Shown: one piece after another, positions 10,598-22,869 of the stretch
Numbering within the stretch: the stretch's first letter is position 1
Layout: every line of letters starts with the position of its first letter
Assembly (NCBI GenBank): GCA_907164885.2
Contig: OU015500.1
Location: 48,856,033 to 48,920,032, forward strand
Reading direction: 5' to 3'
Origin: Dolomedes plantarius
Taxonomy: Eukaryota > Arthropoda > Arachnida > Araneae > Dolomedidae
Length of the DNA stretch: 64,000 nt
The notes under the pieces: model-generated
What the model saw: only the letters and a program-made list of their open reading frames with translations
Told to the model about the DNA's origin: nothing
Database searches by the model: none
Position numbers and translations under genes: made by a program

Positions 10598-13336
10598 GTA
10601 AGATACTACTCCCACGAAACGTTAAAAGTAAGAGGACACTGTTCATGTCTATATTGGTGCTTATATTAATATTTCATTAATTAGATAATGAGGAAACTAT
10701 ATTCTTTATAATATATAAGGATATTCTTGTAATAATAGTCCTGCCCTCTCTAAAGCCTCAGGGAAATTGCAGAATTTACCGTCAATTTAGAGGAAATTTA
10801 AAAATCAAAACTAGTTAATTTACAATTATGAAAACCTTAATTTAGAGACGGCACCTGATCGATCACACCGGCAATAAAATTTTATTTTTACTTATATGCT
10901 TCCTAAATTACTTAATTCCTTCTAATATTTCGGTTTGATCAAGCATTTTTAGTCCTTATTTATACTGCTATTAATACTAAAAGATAATGAAAATACAAAA
11001 TCTCAAAAACTAGTGAAAAACTACAATAAATAGTAAAATACTCTAAATATGGCGTTAAAGTTTTTGACTTAAAAGAAAAAAAAAAGGCTAAAGAAATTAC
11101 CATGTACTTAAATTTTCAATCAAAAGAAATTTCGATCAAAATTAAGAAATAATCGAAGCATTTAATTTGGAAATGAATAACATTAAACTCTCATGCTTCA
11201 CGCGAAAAAGATCTATTATGAGTGAAATATGAATTTCTTTAAAATTATAAAATGTGCTAAAAAATTTATGTTAAATAAAATAAATAAAATTTGTACTCAT
11301 TAAGTCGACTGCAATTTTATTTAAATTTTTTTTTTTTTAAATGAAAGCTGATTTTAAAAGTTTACAAGTTCTCCACGTTTGGCCGATTACTTTAAATGAC
11401 CATTTATTCATAAGATATGTCTGTAAAATTTTCAGGCATTTGAGACACAAATTTTCATTTTATGATATTTTAAGCGAAGAGAAATAACAAAAATCATTCA
11501 TTCACAGAAAAATAAAAAAATTAAAAAAAAACTTTTTAAAAAACAGTCGGACTACTACAAAAGGAATATTAACACAGCTTAAATTAAGCTTCAGAGCAAG
11601 GCCAAAAACTAAACTCAAACAGAATTAGAAGGATGTAGGATTGTGACCATTTGTATATATAGCAATAGGGAATTATCAATTTGATTTAATCGGAGAGTAT
11701 GAATGAATCAAACTGATCTGATAAGTTACACCAGATACATTAAAAGATGAACTACACGATTAAAACGTTATGAACTGATTAATTATCAGTTATTTTCCCG
11801 TTGAAAAGCTAGTTATCTAAAGAAAGCGCTTTTCTCGATAGAAAAAAAAATAGAGTTTGAACTCAAAACTTCCCTTGACGGTCTTGACCGAGGAGTTCAT
11901 GAAGTAATCGGTTACTGGATGAAAAATGAAGCAGGTCAGCTTGAGCTGGACTCAGAGCAACGCCTGCGTTGAACGAATCAGCTGACCAGCTAACCTCAAA
12001 TAAGCGAGTGCATGAGTAAAAGGTTGAATTTGGGGAGTAGAGACATAAATGAGCGCATGCTTCCTTCGGTGGTGTTACTCTACGCATAGAAAGTCCGCCA
12101 ATTGTGCCAACGCAGGGCCCGAGGCACACAAAATGCGGGAAAAAAAAAATTGGAAATCGAGTCATTGAACTGCTCCAAAACAATAACAGGCGCAGTCATA
12201 GTCAGTCACAGGAAGGGTGGTTCAACCAAAAATTCATATGCATGCTCTGACCCGCTGACCAAACCACCGCACGTTCAGTTCGACCCGACACGTGCATCGA
12301 AATATTTATGAATCGTAGAATATATAAATATTTAAATCAGCAAACAATTGATTGCTTGGCTGCCACGCCTGGTCACATGAACATCTTCAAAAGAGATAGT
12401 AAGTGAAATTGCTGATACAGAGACAAAGAAAGAAATAATACAATAATCATGAATTCTCTTTCAAACTATTTTTTAGAGTGGGTAAATATGAGTCTTACGG
12501 CTTCTCAAAATTTTTAAACGAATGGATGACAGTATTTAGCAATCTCTAATTTATAAATTTAGGCTTGAAGAAGAATTCAGGTTGCTTCAGTCACATTCAA
12601 ATTTATTGGATTTATAACTCTTCTCCTTTATTTCACCATTTAACGTAAACGTACTCCTTTGATCACGATTTCCACGAGATCAGCCTGATACATAGAGGCA
12701 TTCCAGTCACACATATCGATATTTCCCTGTCATCTTTATCGAATTTAGCTAAAACAAAACTACGTACGATATATTTTATTTAATAAACTCTAATTATTAA
12801 AATCAGAGGTTACCTGAAAAAAATGGGAGTCATATTGATTACCTAACTCTAAAACTAGGAGTCAAAATTTTAAAAGAGAAATTTTCGAAAAAAGAAAAAC
12901 ACCTACTTAGGCAGATAATGCGAACTATAATTAAAATAATTAATTTTCCTTTCACGAGCTTATCAACTCTTTCACCATTACACCATGTCAGATTTTGAAA
13001 TTTGCCTGATCCCATCCATTTTACGAAAATTTTATTGAACGAGCGATTGAACGAGCTAAGAATTTTGCAAAAAATTTTCAATTTTTATAACTGAACGGAA
13101 CATCAAAGCAGTTTTTCAATATGTTTTTTAATTATATAACTAGACCACCGTCACTCACCGAAATCCACACTATCTACAAAGGAGAAAGAAGTCAAACTAA
13201 TTTTAATATTGCCCCGAATGACGTTTTTAACGTAGGATTACGTTCTTCCATAACAGTCCTCAGGAAAGCAAAATTTCAGACGCTAAAACCGTCTGTCGTC
13301 GTGAGTTATAATTTTGTCAGCCCGTCGGAATTTTGA
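10598..13336. other. Mostly unique non-coding DNA
   Basis: No gene is accepted. About 11870-12300 is GC-richer than its surroundings and has overlapping open frames on both strands, neither with recognisable domains or convincing splice sites. It may be single-copy regulatory DNA. The rest is AT-rich. Confidence 0.45.
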
Positions 13337-13343
13337 CATACAT

Positions 13344-13372
<29 letters not shown>
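13337..13372. repeat. (CA)n/(TA)n microsatellite
   Basis: A CATACACACA...TATATATA tract directly precedes the MITE at 13383. The MITE may have inserted at the TA-rich edge of the tract. Confidence 0.9.
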
Positions 13373-13376
<4 letters not shown>

Positions 13377-13382
13377 CATATA

Positions 13383-13699
13383 CAGTCGAACCCCGTTATA
13401 GTGAACCCGGTATATAACGAACGAAAATTTTGGTCTCACCGTTTTCTTATTATACGTAATTTAATAAGTATTGTGTCAGTTTAATGTAATCGATTTTAGT
13501 CGATTTAATTCATTAATGATCATTTTAATAGATTTTGTCATTTTTTAATACATCATTATTGAGAATACACATTGCAACTAATGAGTTATACATTTTGTGA
13601 ACTCTACCATTTTTCTTAACGATTCGGATATAGCGAACCACTGGATAAAGCGAACAAAACCTTTGGTCCCTTGAAGTTCGTTATAACGGGGTTCGACTG
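13383..13699 (+). mobile_element. Pogo/Tigger-like MITE, short subfamily
   Basis: This 317-bp copy is flanked by TA on both sides. Its termini are CAGTCGAACCCCGTTATAGT and GGGGTTCGACTG. It is non-coding. Confidence 0.9.
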
Positions 13700-13701
13700 T
13701 A

Positions 13702-16146
13702 TACATACAAAAGAGGTAAGCAACAATAAGTAATTCTACGCTAATAACCCGTGGTAGTTTCGTTAGAAGAGACTTCCTGAAATTTTTACTTTTTGTATAA
13801 TTAAGGAAGTTATCAATTCATTTGTGTTATCTACTATTCAAAAATCAGAATTAAATCTCCCTCAATATTTTGGGATATAACGGGGAATAACTTTTACTTC
13901 ATTTATTCTCAAAACAAGGATAATTATAAATTTCTTACTTTGTTAGATTCACCGAGCGCGAGAAAAAAAAAAAGATTTTGGTGACAACATTTGGTTAGAT
14001 TACCAGGACAGAAACTGAAAAAAAGAGTTTGGGACACCGATGAGTTTGGCCCCAGACTAGAAAAAGATTCCTATACTTCTCAGTATAGAGTTGCACTTTT
14101 CCAATGGAGACTCTAGCAAAGCGAAGTATTTAGAATTGCAGAGAGCTCCAGTTCCTTGGCTCCAGTAAGGCAAGAATAAATCCACTCTCTGAATATAAAC
14201 AATTTTTTTTTCAAATTGCAAACTGAATTTTTTTTCTATTTTAAATGCTATTACCATTTACGAGCTTTTTTAGTTATCCTTACGGTACGAAAGCTCGTAT
14301 GTACGAACAGGATAAATAAATCACCACAAAGGAAGTTAAACAAAAATAATTAAATTTATTCCCTATAAACACCTTGATCTCAAAAAGATTATAGATTCAG
14401 AGAAATTTCCTCATTTTTCAGGTACTATGAATATTGCGCAAAAGCTGATTAAAATGCTTGCAAAAATAAGCTTTTTGCAGGCCTTCAATCGAACCTTACG
14501 GTCTAATTTTATCTCATTTGTTATGTTGCCATTTTTTTAAGGCTTAATAGGTAGATTCTGTACATATTATTGAAACGAATACAGTTGCTAAGGCATACAC
14601 ATATTTGCGGAAGATCAACAGAAAGAAAAAAAAAAGAAGCGAAAGAAACAGAGAAAGTAGTTAGAGAAAATACGAAACGCGGAAAATTTGGAGTTTGCAT
14701 ATCATTTCTTGGTTCAAACTTTTACTTCCTCAAAATGTTTATAACGGGTATTCATATTTTTAAACGCTATAAATTTCCTTTAAGACAAAAAGTGATTATC
14801 TCCCTGTCTCACCTCCATCAATACACGTGAGAGAAAACGAGGAAAAAACACCATTTCCTTTTTAGCACAAAGGTGCTATTGTTATCACCTTATAGATTTG
14901 AGTTACTGCCCTTTTAAAATTCGCCAAAATTTTCACTAATACAACTTATATAACAGTGCCTTGGTGACGATTAACAGAGGAAGAAGAAAAAAATTAATTT
15001 AATCAGTAACACCTTGGTAAATATTTAAAATCTCGAAACTTGACTTTTTTTATAGTTTATATTATATTTACGTAGCCTGTTTTACATCATCTTATATTCA
15101 TTGATTTCGGTTTTGTTTTTATAAAAATGATAAGATCTATCTCATTCTATCATCGGGATAATTACTTTCCTAGATATTTTCCGTAAAAAGGAAACGATGA
15201 GGAAATAAGCAATTTCCATCTTTCACCGGCACTTTAATTTTCCTCAGCGCAAAGCGATTTGATTATTCCCAACAGTCTGCCTTGAGCCCTATTATCTATA
15301 AACTGATGCAAATTTAATATTGAAGGAACGAATTGTTCATATTTACGTCCCAAACCATGTAATTTGAATACGCAAGAACTTTATATTTCGTTCAATGGTC
15401 ATCTTACATCTCCAAAGTCGAAAACGCTTGTTTAATTCAGGAAAGCTTTTTTTAATTCATTAAAAAAAGTACTAAACTTTTTCAAACAAAGAAAAATATT
15501 TGTTGCTTGTAATCTATTCAAATATGGCTCAATATTATGTTGTTTTCAAAATGTTTTATATTATTGAAAAGACGTAGTAACAAAAAGGTTTAATTACGAT
15601 CCTGAAAGTTTTTCATCGCAATACAAACACAACATTGTTCATTTCAGATATTTATGCTTCCTTCTATATTACTTTTGTTAGAGATAATCCAAAATTTTTG
15701 TTCAATTACGCAGTTTCTTTGTTTTTTTTTAGATTAAAATAACCACACTCAACGATCGCGAAATTCACAAAAGCAGTTTCATGATATTTTGCGGCGTAGA
15801 GAAAAATTTTGATGAATTAAATTAATCAATTTATATATTGTTACGCTCGCGTACATTTTATTAAGGAATAAAGACAAGGGATTTTTAGAGAAACAAATTC
15901 CCGATTTATAAAGGAAAATATCAGGAGTTTCAACTAAAATAAACGGGAACTATTTGTTTACAAGATACGAGTACAAGCAAGGAAAGCATAGCAACGCAGC
16001 ACAATAACGATTGCATTGGGCCGAATTAGATTCTAGTAACACGCTTTTTATTTCAGATACCAGGACAACAAAGTAACAAATGCAATAGATAAAGAAATTT
16101 ATAAATAAGAGAACGTGACAGAGTATGTTTGGATATTTGTATAAAG
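13702..16146. other. AT-rich non-coding stretch
   Basis: No gene, RNA or transposon boundary is recognised. The 86-codon frame at 14570-14830 is Lys/Arg-rich in its first half and has no identifiable domain. Confidence 0.5.
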
Positions 16147-16148
16147 TA

Positions 16149-16714
16149 CAGGGTGTCCGGACTAAATGTATTAAAAATTCATGACTTATTTTTGCGGAAC
16201 TACCCATTAGAATTTTAAATTTTATTTAAATAGAAAGAACTTCTCACCAAGTTTTAATATCAATCATAGAATTCGATCATAGTATCATAGATTTCGATGT
16301 GTGCACCTTTTGTGGCACAACAAACGTCGAAATGGTAATCCAGTTCGCTCCAAGTGTTTCGTAGCATATCAGGAGTTATTACACGAATTGCTTGAATGAT
16401 ACGCTTCTTCAACTCATCCACAGTTTCAATTTTTTGTTTATACACAACTGATTTAATGAATCCCATAGCAAAAAAGTCTAATAATGCCTTACATGCTACT
16501 AAACACTTAGAGAGAACGGTATTACCATTTAGACGTTAGTCGTGCTACAAAAGGTGCACACATCGAAATCTATGATACAATGATAGAAATCTATGATTGA
16601 TGTTAAAACGTGGTGAGATGTTCATTCTATTTAAATATTTTAAAAAAAAATTCTAATAGGTAGTTCCGTAAAAATAAGTCATGACTTTTGGATACCTTTA
16701 GCCCGGGCACCCTG
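16149..16714. mobile_element. Mariner/IS630-like foldback element
   Basis: The 566-bp element is flanked by TA. Its termini are CAGGGTGTCCGGACTAAATG and, on the opposite strand, CAGGGTGCCCGGGCTAAAGG. The inverted repeat is unusually long, about 195 bp per arm (16149-16343 and 16521-16714). It includes a duplicated inverted copy of the end of the transposase gene, recognisable from AGGTGCACACATCGAAATCT in the right arm. The single-copy loop (about 16344-16520) holds more transposase sequence. It is non-autonomous. Confidence 0.8.
16260..16466 (-). pseudogene. C-terminal fragment of a mariner/IS630-type DDE transposase
   Basis: A 68-codon open frame contains VDELKKRIIQAI, then ITPDMLRNTWSELDYHFDVC and ATKGAHIEIYD. 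This is the typical tail of arthropod Tc1/mariner (IS630-superfamily) transposases: an ITPEML helix, then VC.A..G.HIE at the C-terminus. The catalytic DDE core is absent, so no active enzyme is possible. The last part is also present inverted in the right arm of the host element, showing that the foldback formed after the gene had been cut down. Confidence 0.8.
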
Positions 16715-16874
16715 TATGTATTAAGGATTTTGTTTGCATACGTTTCTAGGAACATGTACTGGATATTAAAAACTAAATAAATACGCACATGCGTGTTACA
16801 AAATTATAGCACGTGATAAGTAAACAATTTTATAAAAGCGCATCTGGCGGCATGCACTACATACTCTGCAAATA

Positions 16875-17814
16875 CAATGATTTCCGCTTGTAAGAATCAC
16901 GTTTGTTACTACTGATTTTGATTCTTATAAGCGGGTGATTCTTATAGCCAAAATTTAGGTTTTTGGACAGGCACACACACACCTGTATATACATATATTA
17001 GATAATTTACCATAAAATACTCTTTAATTTACGTTAATTATCTTTTATTAAAATTATTTTTTATAATTTTAAAAATACAACTTAATTTCTAGACCTATAA
17101 GTAGATACACGATTATAGTAAGAGAAGAAAAAAATCCAATATTTGTTACAACAAACCTGCTTAACAGTTTTAACATTTCAACTACAGGAAGGGAGCAAGA
17201 AAAAGTTTTTTATGCTAGTTTGACGTAATGAAGTTTTCAGGAGGCTGTTTATACCTCTTTCAATGCCAATAGTCTCAGACGAAGATTCACCTTCTAGACT
17301 ACGTTTCACGGTTTGATAACGTGCTGAATCTACTAATGTCACGTTTGCCTAAGTGATAGTGGACACTTCGCCGAAGATTTATATGTTTCAGGGTCCAGGA
17401 AGCCGCAACTAGGGTGTGGGAGGTAGAAAAAAAGAGATCGGACCCGGACGTACAAAGATGCCACCGGGTCAAGCTAATATGACAGTGTTGTGCTAAAGCG
17501 TTTAAGGGGAAACTATTAGGTTATGTCTAACAAAGAAAGGGATGCATTTTACGACTGTATTCCATCCCATCTTATCAGTCTTTCTTTAACAAAAAAAATA
17601 AAGAACTTCGTGCCTTTTGAGAGTTTAAGTGGTTTTTTTTTTGAAAAATGAAAGGAAAGCGAAGAGTGTAAGCTGATTCTTAAAACCGGTGGATTGATTC
17701 TTTAAAGCGGAAATTTTAACATGGAAATAATACATTTGTTTTTGTTTTTGCGATATTGATTCTTATAAACGGTTGATTCTTATAACCACTGATCACTATA
17801 AGCGGTGGTTACTG
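16875..17814. mobile_element. Pogo/Tigger-like element with transposase remnant
   Basis: The 940-bp element is flanked by TA. The left end is CAATGATTTCCGCTTGTAAG; the right end, on the opposite strand, is CAGTAACCACCGCTTATAGT. Both ends carry repeated GATTCTTATAAGCGG-type motifs (left about 16915-16945, right about 17755-17800), and a further divergent copy lies near 17670. The interior is less AT-rich and holds a transposase tail on the minus strand. It is a deletion derivative of an autonomous element. Confidence 0.75.
17178..17348 (-). pseudogene. C-terminal remnant of a pogo-like transposase with PIP-box-type motif
   Basis: A 56-residue open stretch ends in a stop. It reads VDSARYQTVKRSLEGESSSE, continues through an acidic/serine-rich linker, and ends with LRQTSIKNFFLLPSCS. 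QTSIKNFF (17199-17222) fits the PCNA-interaction consensus Qxx(I/L/M)xx(F/Y)(F/Y). Pogo-family transposases are known to carry such a motif at the C-terminus, which supports the assignment. An in-frame stop lies just upstream and the DDE domain is missing, so the gene is dead. Confidence 0.6.
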
Positions 17815-18011
17815 TAAATATATACTTAGGAACATATGGATGGAAAAGAAAGAGATGAATATGTTACTTAAAGAATTTGGTGAAAGCGATCACATGCATA
17901 TGCATATATTTGGTCTTATGTACACACATCTGTAAAGTTGCGGCTACTGTATAACGAAATATAAGTTTGAGTACACTTGTTGAATACTGTACAGTCTGCA
18001 TATATAAACAT

Positions 18012-18784
18012 ACTAGCTGAAAACCCGCACTTCGCTACGGAGTACATTCAAATTAAATACAACGATCAATGTATGCAATTAACGCCAAATAAATATATAT
18101 ATATATATATAATAAATACAACGATCAATGTATGCAATTGATGTAAAAAAAAATATATATATTTATAAAAAAATCGTAAAGGATATTTTTATAGCAAAAT
18201 AATGTAGAAGAAAATATTCAAATTAAATCTAATAGAACATACTAAAGAATATAGTACAGTTAATATCGTACAGTTTGAGGGACATATCTTTTACTGTATT
18301 TTAATATTTTTTTTGATAATGTCCAATCGCCTGCCGCATTAGCAAGAAAAAAATATTTTTTTTGTCTATTTCATTGTTATGCACGTGACGATAAATTCAT
18401 CTAAAGTACCAGATAAAGAAATCACGAGATCAGCATTTAATAAATTAAATTCTAAAAATTAATCTTTAAAAATTCACCAAAAATCAGAAAATAGAGTTAA
18501 AGATTCGAAAAAGATTTCGTTAAAGGAATTTTTATGATCTTTCTCGTCATATAAATTTTATAACCCTCGTATTATTATTTTAAATGCAAACTTTAAAAAA
18601 AATTACAAAAATAGCTTAAAAATTTAATTTTAAAAAATCTAAGAAGAATTTTCCAAAAATCTTTCTTAGTGCACCCCTACACTATAAGACGAATCGCCAT
18701 GCAAAATTTCAGCCCTTTAGGTCCAGCGGTTTGGTCTGTGCGTTATATGTCAGTCAGTTACGGAACTGTTTTATATATATAGAT
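18012..18784. repeat. Dispersed-repeat candidate with duplicated internal segment
   Basis: The stretch begins CTAGCTGAAAACCCGCACTT and ends in TTTTATATATATAGAT. This start/end style looks familiar from dispersed repeats in arthropod genomes. Near the left end, AATACAACGATCAATGTATG occurs twice about 62 bp apart, separated by an (AT)n tract (about 18093-18112). It is non-coding and its class is not settled. Confidence 0.45.
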
Positions 18785-18785
18785 T

Positions 18786-19956
18786 TGCAGAAACTCGTGC
18801 TCTAGGTATGGATAGATGATTATATGTACACACACGGCCAAAAATGTCTGATAAATTAACCCAAGTTAAGGTACTACCATCTTTAGTTACATTATGAGCT
18901 TGATATCAATAGGAAATGTGGCATTAAATGAAAGAATCCCTGGCAAAGATCTCCAGTGGCAATTAAAATGAACCAGCCGAACGCAGCACGAAACAATGGG
19001 CGAAAGCAAGAAACCGAAAGTGAAAGTTGGAAGCCATAAAAGAATATACCATTAACTAACCTCGGGAAACTTCCTAACTAATTAGTGTGCCTCCTTCTCG
19101 GCAACGATAAATATCATGCTCTTTGTTGGGTGGTCATCCACCCCGGGAGGGGACACATCGAGCACGCTTCAATGAAGGCTAATTTCCTTCCATTTGCCAG
19201 CTCAAAGGCAAGAATAATGAAGGATAGAATTGGATAGCGGACAGAAAAAAAAATTCTTATCGCCGAATGTAAGTGCCCCTCTTTCTATCTATATATTTGA
19301 CGAGAAAAACTTGTTTAGCTCTCCATATAGATGCTGCATCGTCGACTCCAGAAAAGGAAAGTGTAATTAGTTTACGTTTGGACCTTTTTTTTTAGCGAGT
19401 TATTAGGTATCCGACTACAGTTTTGCCGAAGGCTGTTCGGAAGTGAGGGAGTATTATTTCGCTGTTATGATGATTATTTGAGGATATAATAAACAGACTG
19501 AGAATCTCCAGTTTTTGCTATGAGTGCTTCTCTCATAAGACCAAACTTAGCAGAGCCTAAAAGAGAGAAAGCAGGAAGAAAATTGCGGAAGCTGAAGTTG
19601 CAATGAATAAATCCATGAAGGAAGAAAAAATTCCATTTCGGTATAACAGCAACCCTTTTTTCTTTTAAAATAAATTTGCACAGTGATGAGGGCTGCAGAC
19701 CGCCAACTCGGATGCAAATTTATCTCAGAAAGGCAAATTTCACCTACTCCGTTTAGAGCTGTTTTAGCGAAAACCTCTTTACAAGATCCAGGGTAGAACC
19801 AGATATATTCATGACGAAGATAAGAGTTCAGAAATAGATTGTTTAATTTCGAGTAATATTTTCAGCATTGAATAAAAGAAAACTAGCAGAAACATGTTTT
19901 GCAAACGCAAGTAAAACTAACTGCTTACCAGAAAATAAGAATACCTAGATTATATA
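18786..19956. other. Non-coding; candidate single-copy regulatory block
   Basis: About 18890-19220 is more even in composition and contains no repeat or reading frame. It includes CTAACTAATTAGTG, a homeodomain-type core. It could be a conserved non-coding element, but that cannot be shown without comparison. The remainder is AT-rich. Confidence 0.35.
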
Positions 19957-20272
19957 CAGTCAAACCCTGTTATAGCGAACCCGGTATATAACGAACGAAA
20001 ATTTTGGTCCCGCCGATTTCCTGTTGTACGTAATTTAATTTGTATTGTGTCAGTTTAATGTAATCGATTTTAGTTGATTTAATTCATTAATGATCATTTC
20101 TAATAGATTTTATCATTTTTTAATACATCATTATTGAATACACATTGCAACTAATGAGTTATATATTTTGTGAACTCTAGCATTTTTCTTAACGGTTCGG
20201 ATATAGCGAACCACCGGATAAAGCGAACAAAACCTTTGGTCCCTCGAAGTTCATTATAACGGGGTTCGACTG
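19957..20272 (+). mobile_element. Pogo/Tigger-like MITE, short subfamily
   Basis: This 316-bp copy is flanked by TA. Its termini are CAGTCAAACCCTGTTATAGC and GGGGTTCGACTG. It is non-coding and close to the family consensus. Confidence 0.9.
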
Positions 20273-20274
20273 TA

Positions 20275-20732
20275 GTTCTCTTAAAAAAAAAAAGTAGTTT
20301 TAATTAAACTGTATACATATTATGAGAGAAAGCAGAGAAACAATGAAGATTGCATAAGATCAAATTAAAGGCTAGAAAGTAATTAGCAGCTCCTATTCTT
20401 CATATTTCCTGAACTTCAACACGGCAGATTTAATATAAAAAAAAGTAAAGATACTAATAAATGTGTGCCCATGATAATTTCTACTTGTACATTTGGCGTG
20501 TATTCACATTCAAACCATAATTTTCGGAACGGATTTCATTAATCTCAAGTTTGCGATCAATGATTAATGTAAAATACTTCAGTCAGTCTCTTTTAGCTTA
20601 CTAATATTATGAAATTATCAAATTTTATAAGGCAAGCTTTGAATTAAAATTAATGCACATAAAAGTATTGAATGTACCCAGATAACGAATCTCTCACTTT
20701 AATTGGATTGAAGGCCTATTATTTTTTTATTA
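20275..20732. other. AT-rich non-coding stretch
   Basis: Nothing recognisable is seen apart from a short A-run at 20283-20293. Confidence 0.5.
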
Positions 20733-20740
20733 TTATCGAT

Positions 20741-20796
20741 CAGTGGCGGCTCCAGTCCAGAGATTTGGGGGTGGGGAACGTTGGCTCTTAGGGTTA

Positions 20797-20872
<76 letters not shown>

Positions 20873-21027
20873 AAAAAACATTCTCTCACTTTAAATTTAG
20901 ACTCATTTAGCATTAGGTCTAGTATTATATAATTTTAGGCCATGAAAAAAAGATTTGCTGGGCATTTTTGGGGGTGGGGTGGGGGTGGCAATTGCCTCTA
21001 CTCCCCCCCCCCCTGGAGCCGTAGTTG
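20741..21027. mobile_element. hAT MITE with internal microsatellite
   Basis: The 287-bp element has terminal inverted repeats CAGTGGCGGCTCCAG and CTGGAGCCGTAGTTG. The flanks are TTATCGAT (20733-20740) and TCGTCGAT (21028-21035), an 8-bp duplication with two mismatches. The interior has GGGGGTGGGG tracts at both ends and a (TG)n(TA)n array at 20797-20870. A second copy of the family lies at 63018-63346. It is non-coding. Confidence 0.8.
20797..20870. repeat. (TG)n(TA)n microsatellite
   Basis: A (TG)n run passes into a long uninterrupted (TA)n run inside the hAT MITE. The family copy at 63018 has its own (TA)n array at the equivalent place. Confidence 0.95.
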
Positions 21028-21035
21028 TCGTCGAT

Positions 21036-22169
21036 ATTGTGTGCGTGTATGGGATGCTCTTGTTAGCAGGACAAAAATAATGTTTCTCAAGTTTAGAGAT
21101 AAGACGTTTATATGGAGTTCTAGTCATAACATAAAATTTAAGTTCTCACGATTATAATGTGATAACATAAATTAGAGCTACTACATGCTCCATAATAGTG
21201 CAGTTAAAAGTAACAAGTAGTTTAATATCTGCTAATTTATTCCTTACATCCCAAGACACAAAATAATATAGCACGTGAAGATTTTTATACTTTGAGAGAC
21301 ATTTACATGAAAATGTCATTTAACCTGAGGGTGGGAAATGTATATTACGCTTTGATAAAGAGGTAATTTTGTCGCTAGAGGTCTTTGCAGGAAAATTTAA
21401 TAACGTTAGACTGTATTTTTGAGGGAAAATAACTCTGTTGTTGGATCAATGCAAGGTTCACTGAGAAATTTAAATTACACGGGATCAATTTCCAACCAAA
21501 CAATACCCACACACACACAAACAAAAAATTTTCCTTTAAAAAATTTCTGCCACTTGCCATTGCCATCTTGAGCAATAAGTATTTGCAAGATGAAATGAAT
21601 CTCCAAGGCGTAAAAAATGTTGCGAGCGAATAAAAGAACCTTAAGTAACATCTGGGATAATGAGCCGAAGCGTACGTGGGCGCAAATAGTGTGAAGGCGG
21701 TTTAAGTAGCCGAGGTCAGGCCTTGAATATAATTTATCTTCCCCTCCAGACACATATGGAGAATATTTATTCTTACGACATAGCAATCGTCAACCACCGG
21801 ACAGATAAAACACAATGCGCAACAGTCAAAATATGCCTCATCGGCTGATATAAAACATTCCTGCAAAGACTAGCTTGAAACGAAAAAAATCCAGTTAATT
21901 ATTGTTGCTGGTCAAAAAAAGCGTCCTGTTAAGCGAGCGATTTTATCAGCAAGCCGTGACTGATTTTTCAAACATGGGAAATTAGTATTTAATTATTCAA
22001 CCCTTACTCACCCATAGGACTCAGGTATTCAAAACGATGTGATTTGTTGATATAAGTCAACAACACCTATAAATAGCAGGTTGTGTCTCGAAATGTTTCA
22101 TTGTTATAACACACAGGGGTGCAACCTGAGAGATTCAAAGTCACCCACCCCATCAGGTGTCAAGAAATC
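21036..22169. other. Non-coding stretch
   Basis: No gene is accepted. The minus-strand frames at 21375-21575 and 21475-21786 overlap in different phases and show no domain. Nothing else is recognised. Confidence 0.45.
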
Positions 22170-22177
22170 GGTAGCAG

Positions 22178-22861
22178 CAGGGCCGGCATGTGGGGGGTGC
22201 GGTGGATGCTATGCACCGGGGCCCCGCGATTGAGGGGGGCCGAACATGATCAAGAACTAAAATAATGAACTATTCACATGAAAGTACTCTTGCACATGAA
22301 ATTTGACAACATTCCTATAGTTGTCAGTATGACGAAAAAACATGAATTAGAAAAATGTTCCAAAAACTTTGTAAAGTTTTATAACAAAGACGTAGATGAA
22401 AACCTAATCCAGGAAATTGGTTTGCTACGGGATTTGATTTTGAATGAAAGGAATATAAATAACGAACAAGATATATTGCAATACAAACTAAATAATAATT
22501 ATAATGAGTTATTTCTAAATGTATTAACTGTGTTAAAAACTTTTCTTTACGTTGTCAGTTACTAAAGCAAGTGCTGAGCGCTCTTTCAGCAAATTAAAAT
22601 TAATAAAGAATTATCTTCGGTCAAGCATGTGTGCAGAACGCTTAAATGCACTTGCTATATTAAGCATCGAAAAAGAAATTGCAAAAAATTGTAATTTTTC
22701 TGAAGTAATTAATGTATTAGCAAAACAAAATCACGCATTAAATAAACATGCATTAATAATATACGTTCGTGTTTGTGATTTTTTTTTTTTACTTTACAAA
22801 AAATGTAGGGCCCCAAATGGTTTCTTGCACCCAGGCTCCTTTATAGAGAAGGCCGGTACTG
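22178..22861 (+). mobile_element. hAT element, internally deleted, perfect 8-bp target duplication
   Basis: The 684-bp element begins CAGGGCCGGC and ends GCCGGTACTG. It is flanked by the perfect 8-bp duplication GGTAGCAG (22170-22177 and 22862-22869). GC-rich ends surround an AT-rich coding remnant that encodes the C-terminal dimerisation region of an hAT transposase. Most of the transposase is missing. The intact duplication suggests a fairly recent insertion. Confidence 0.9.
22278..22771 (+). pseudogene. hAT transposase C-terminus (hATC dimerisation domain), frameshifted
   Basis: Two overlapping frames join into one hAT C-terminus. The first (22278-22565) ends with NELFLNVLTVLKTFL. The second picks up at about 22552 with SVTKASAERSFSKLKLIKNY and continues LRSSMCAERLNALAILSIEK. 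The S.ERSFSKLK..K..LR..M...RL..LA...IE pattern is the hallmark of the hATC dimerisation domain, as in ZMYM1-like and other hAT proteins. A single-base shift near 22546-22552 separates the frames. The zinc-finger and RNase-H catalytic regions are absent, so this cannot encode an active transposase. Confidence 0.85.
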
Positions 22862-22869
22862 GGTAGCAG

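Noticed and set aside
11863..12311. Overlapping frames on both strands in a GC-richer patch
   Set aside because: Neither has a recognisable domain, signal peptide or splice sites. It may be regulatory but is not called a gene.
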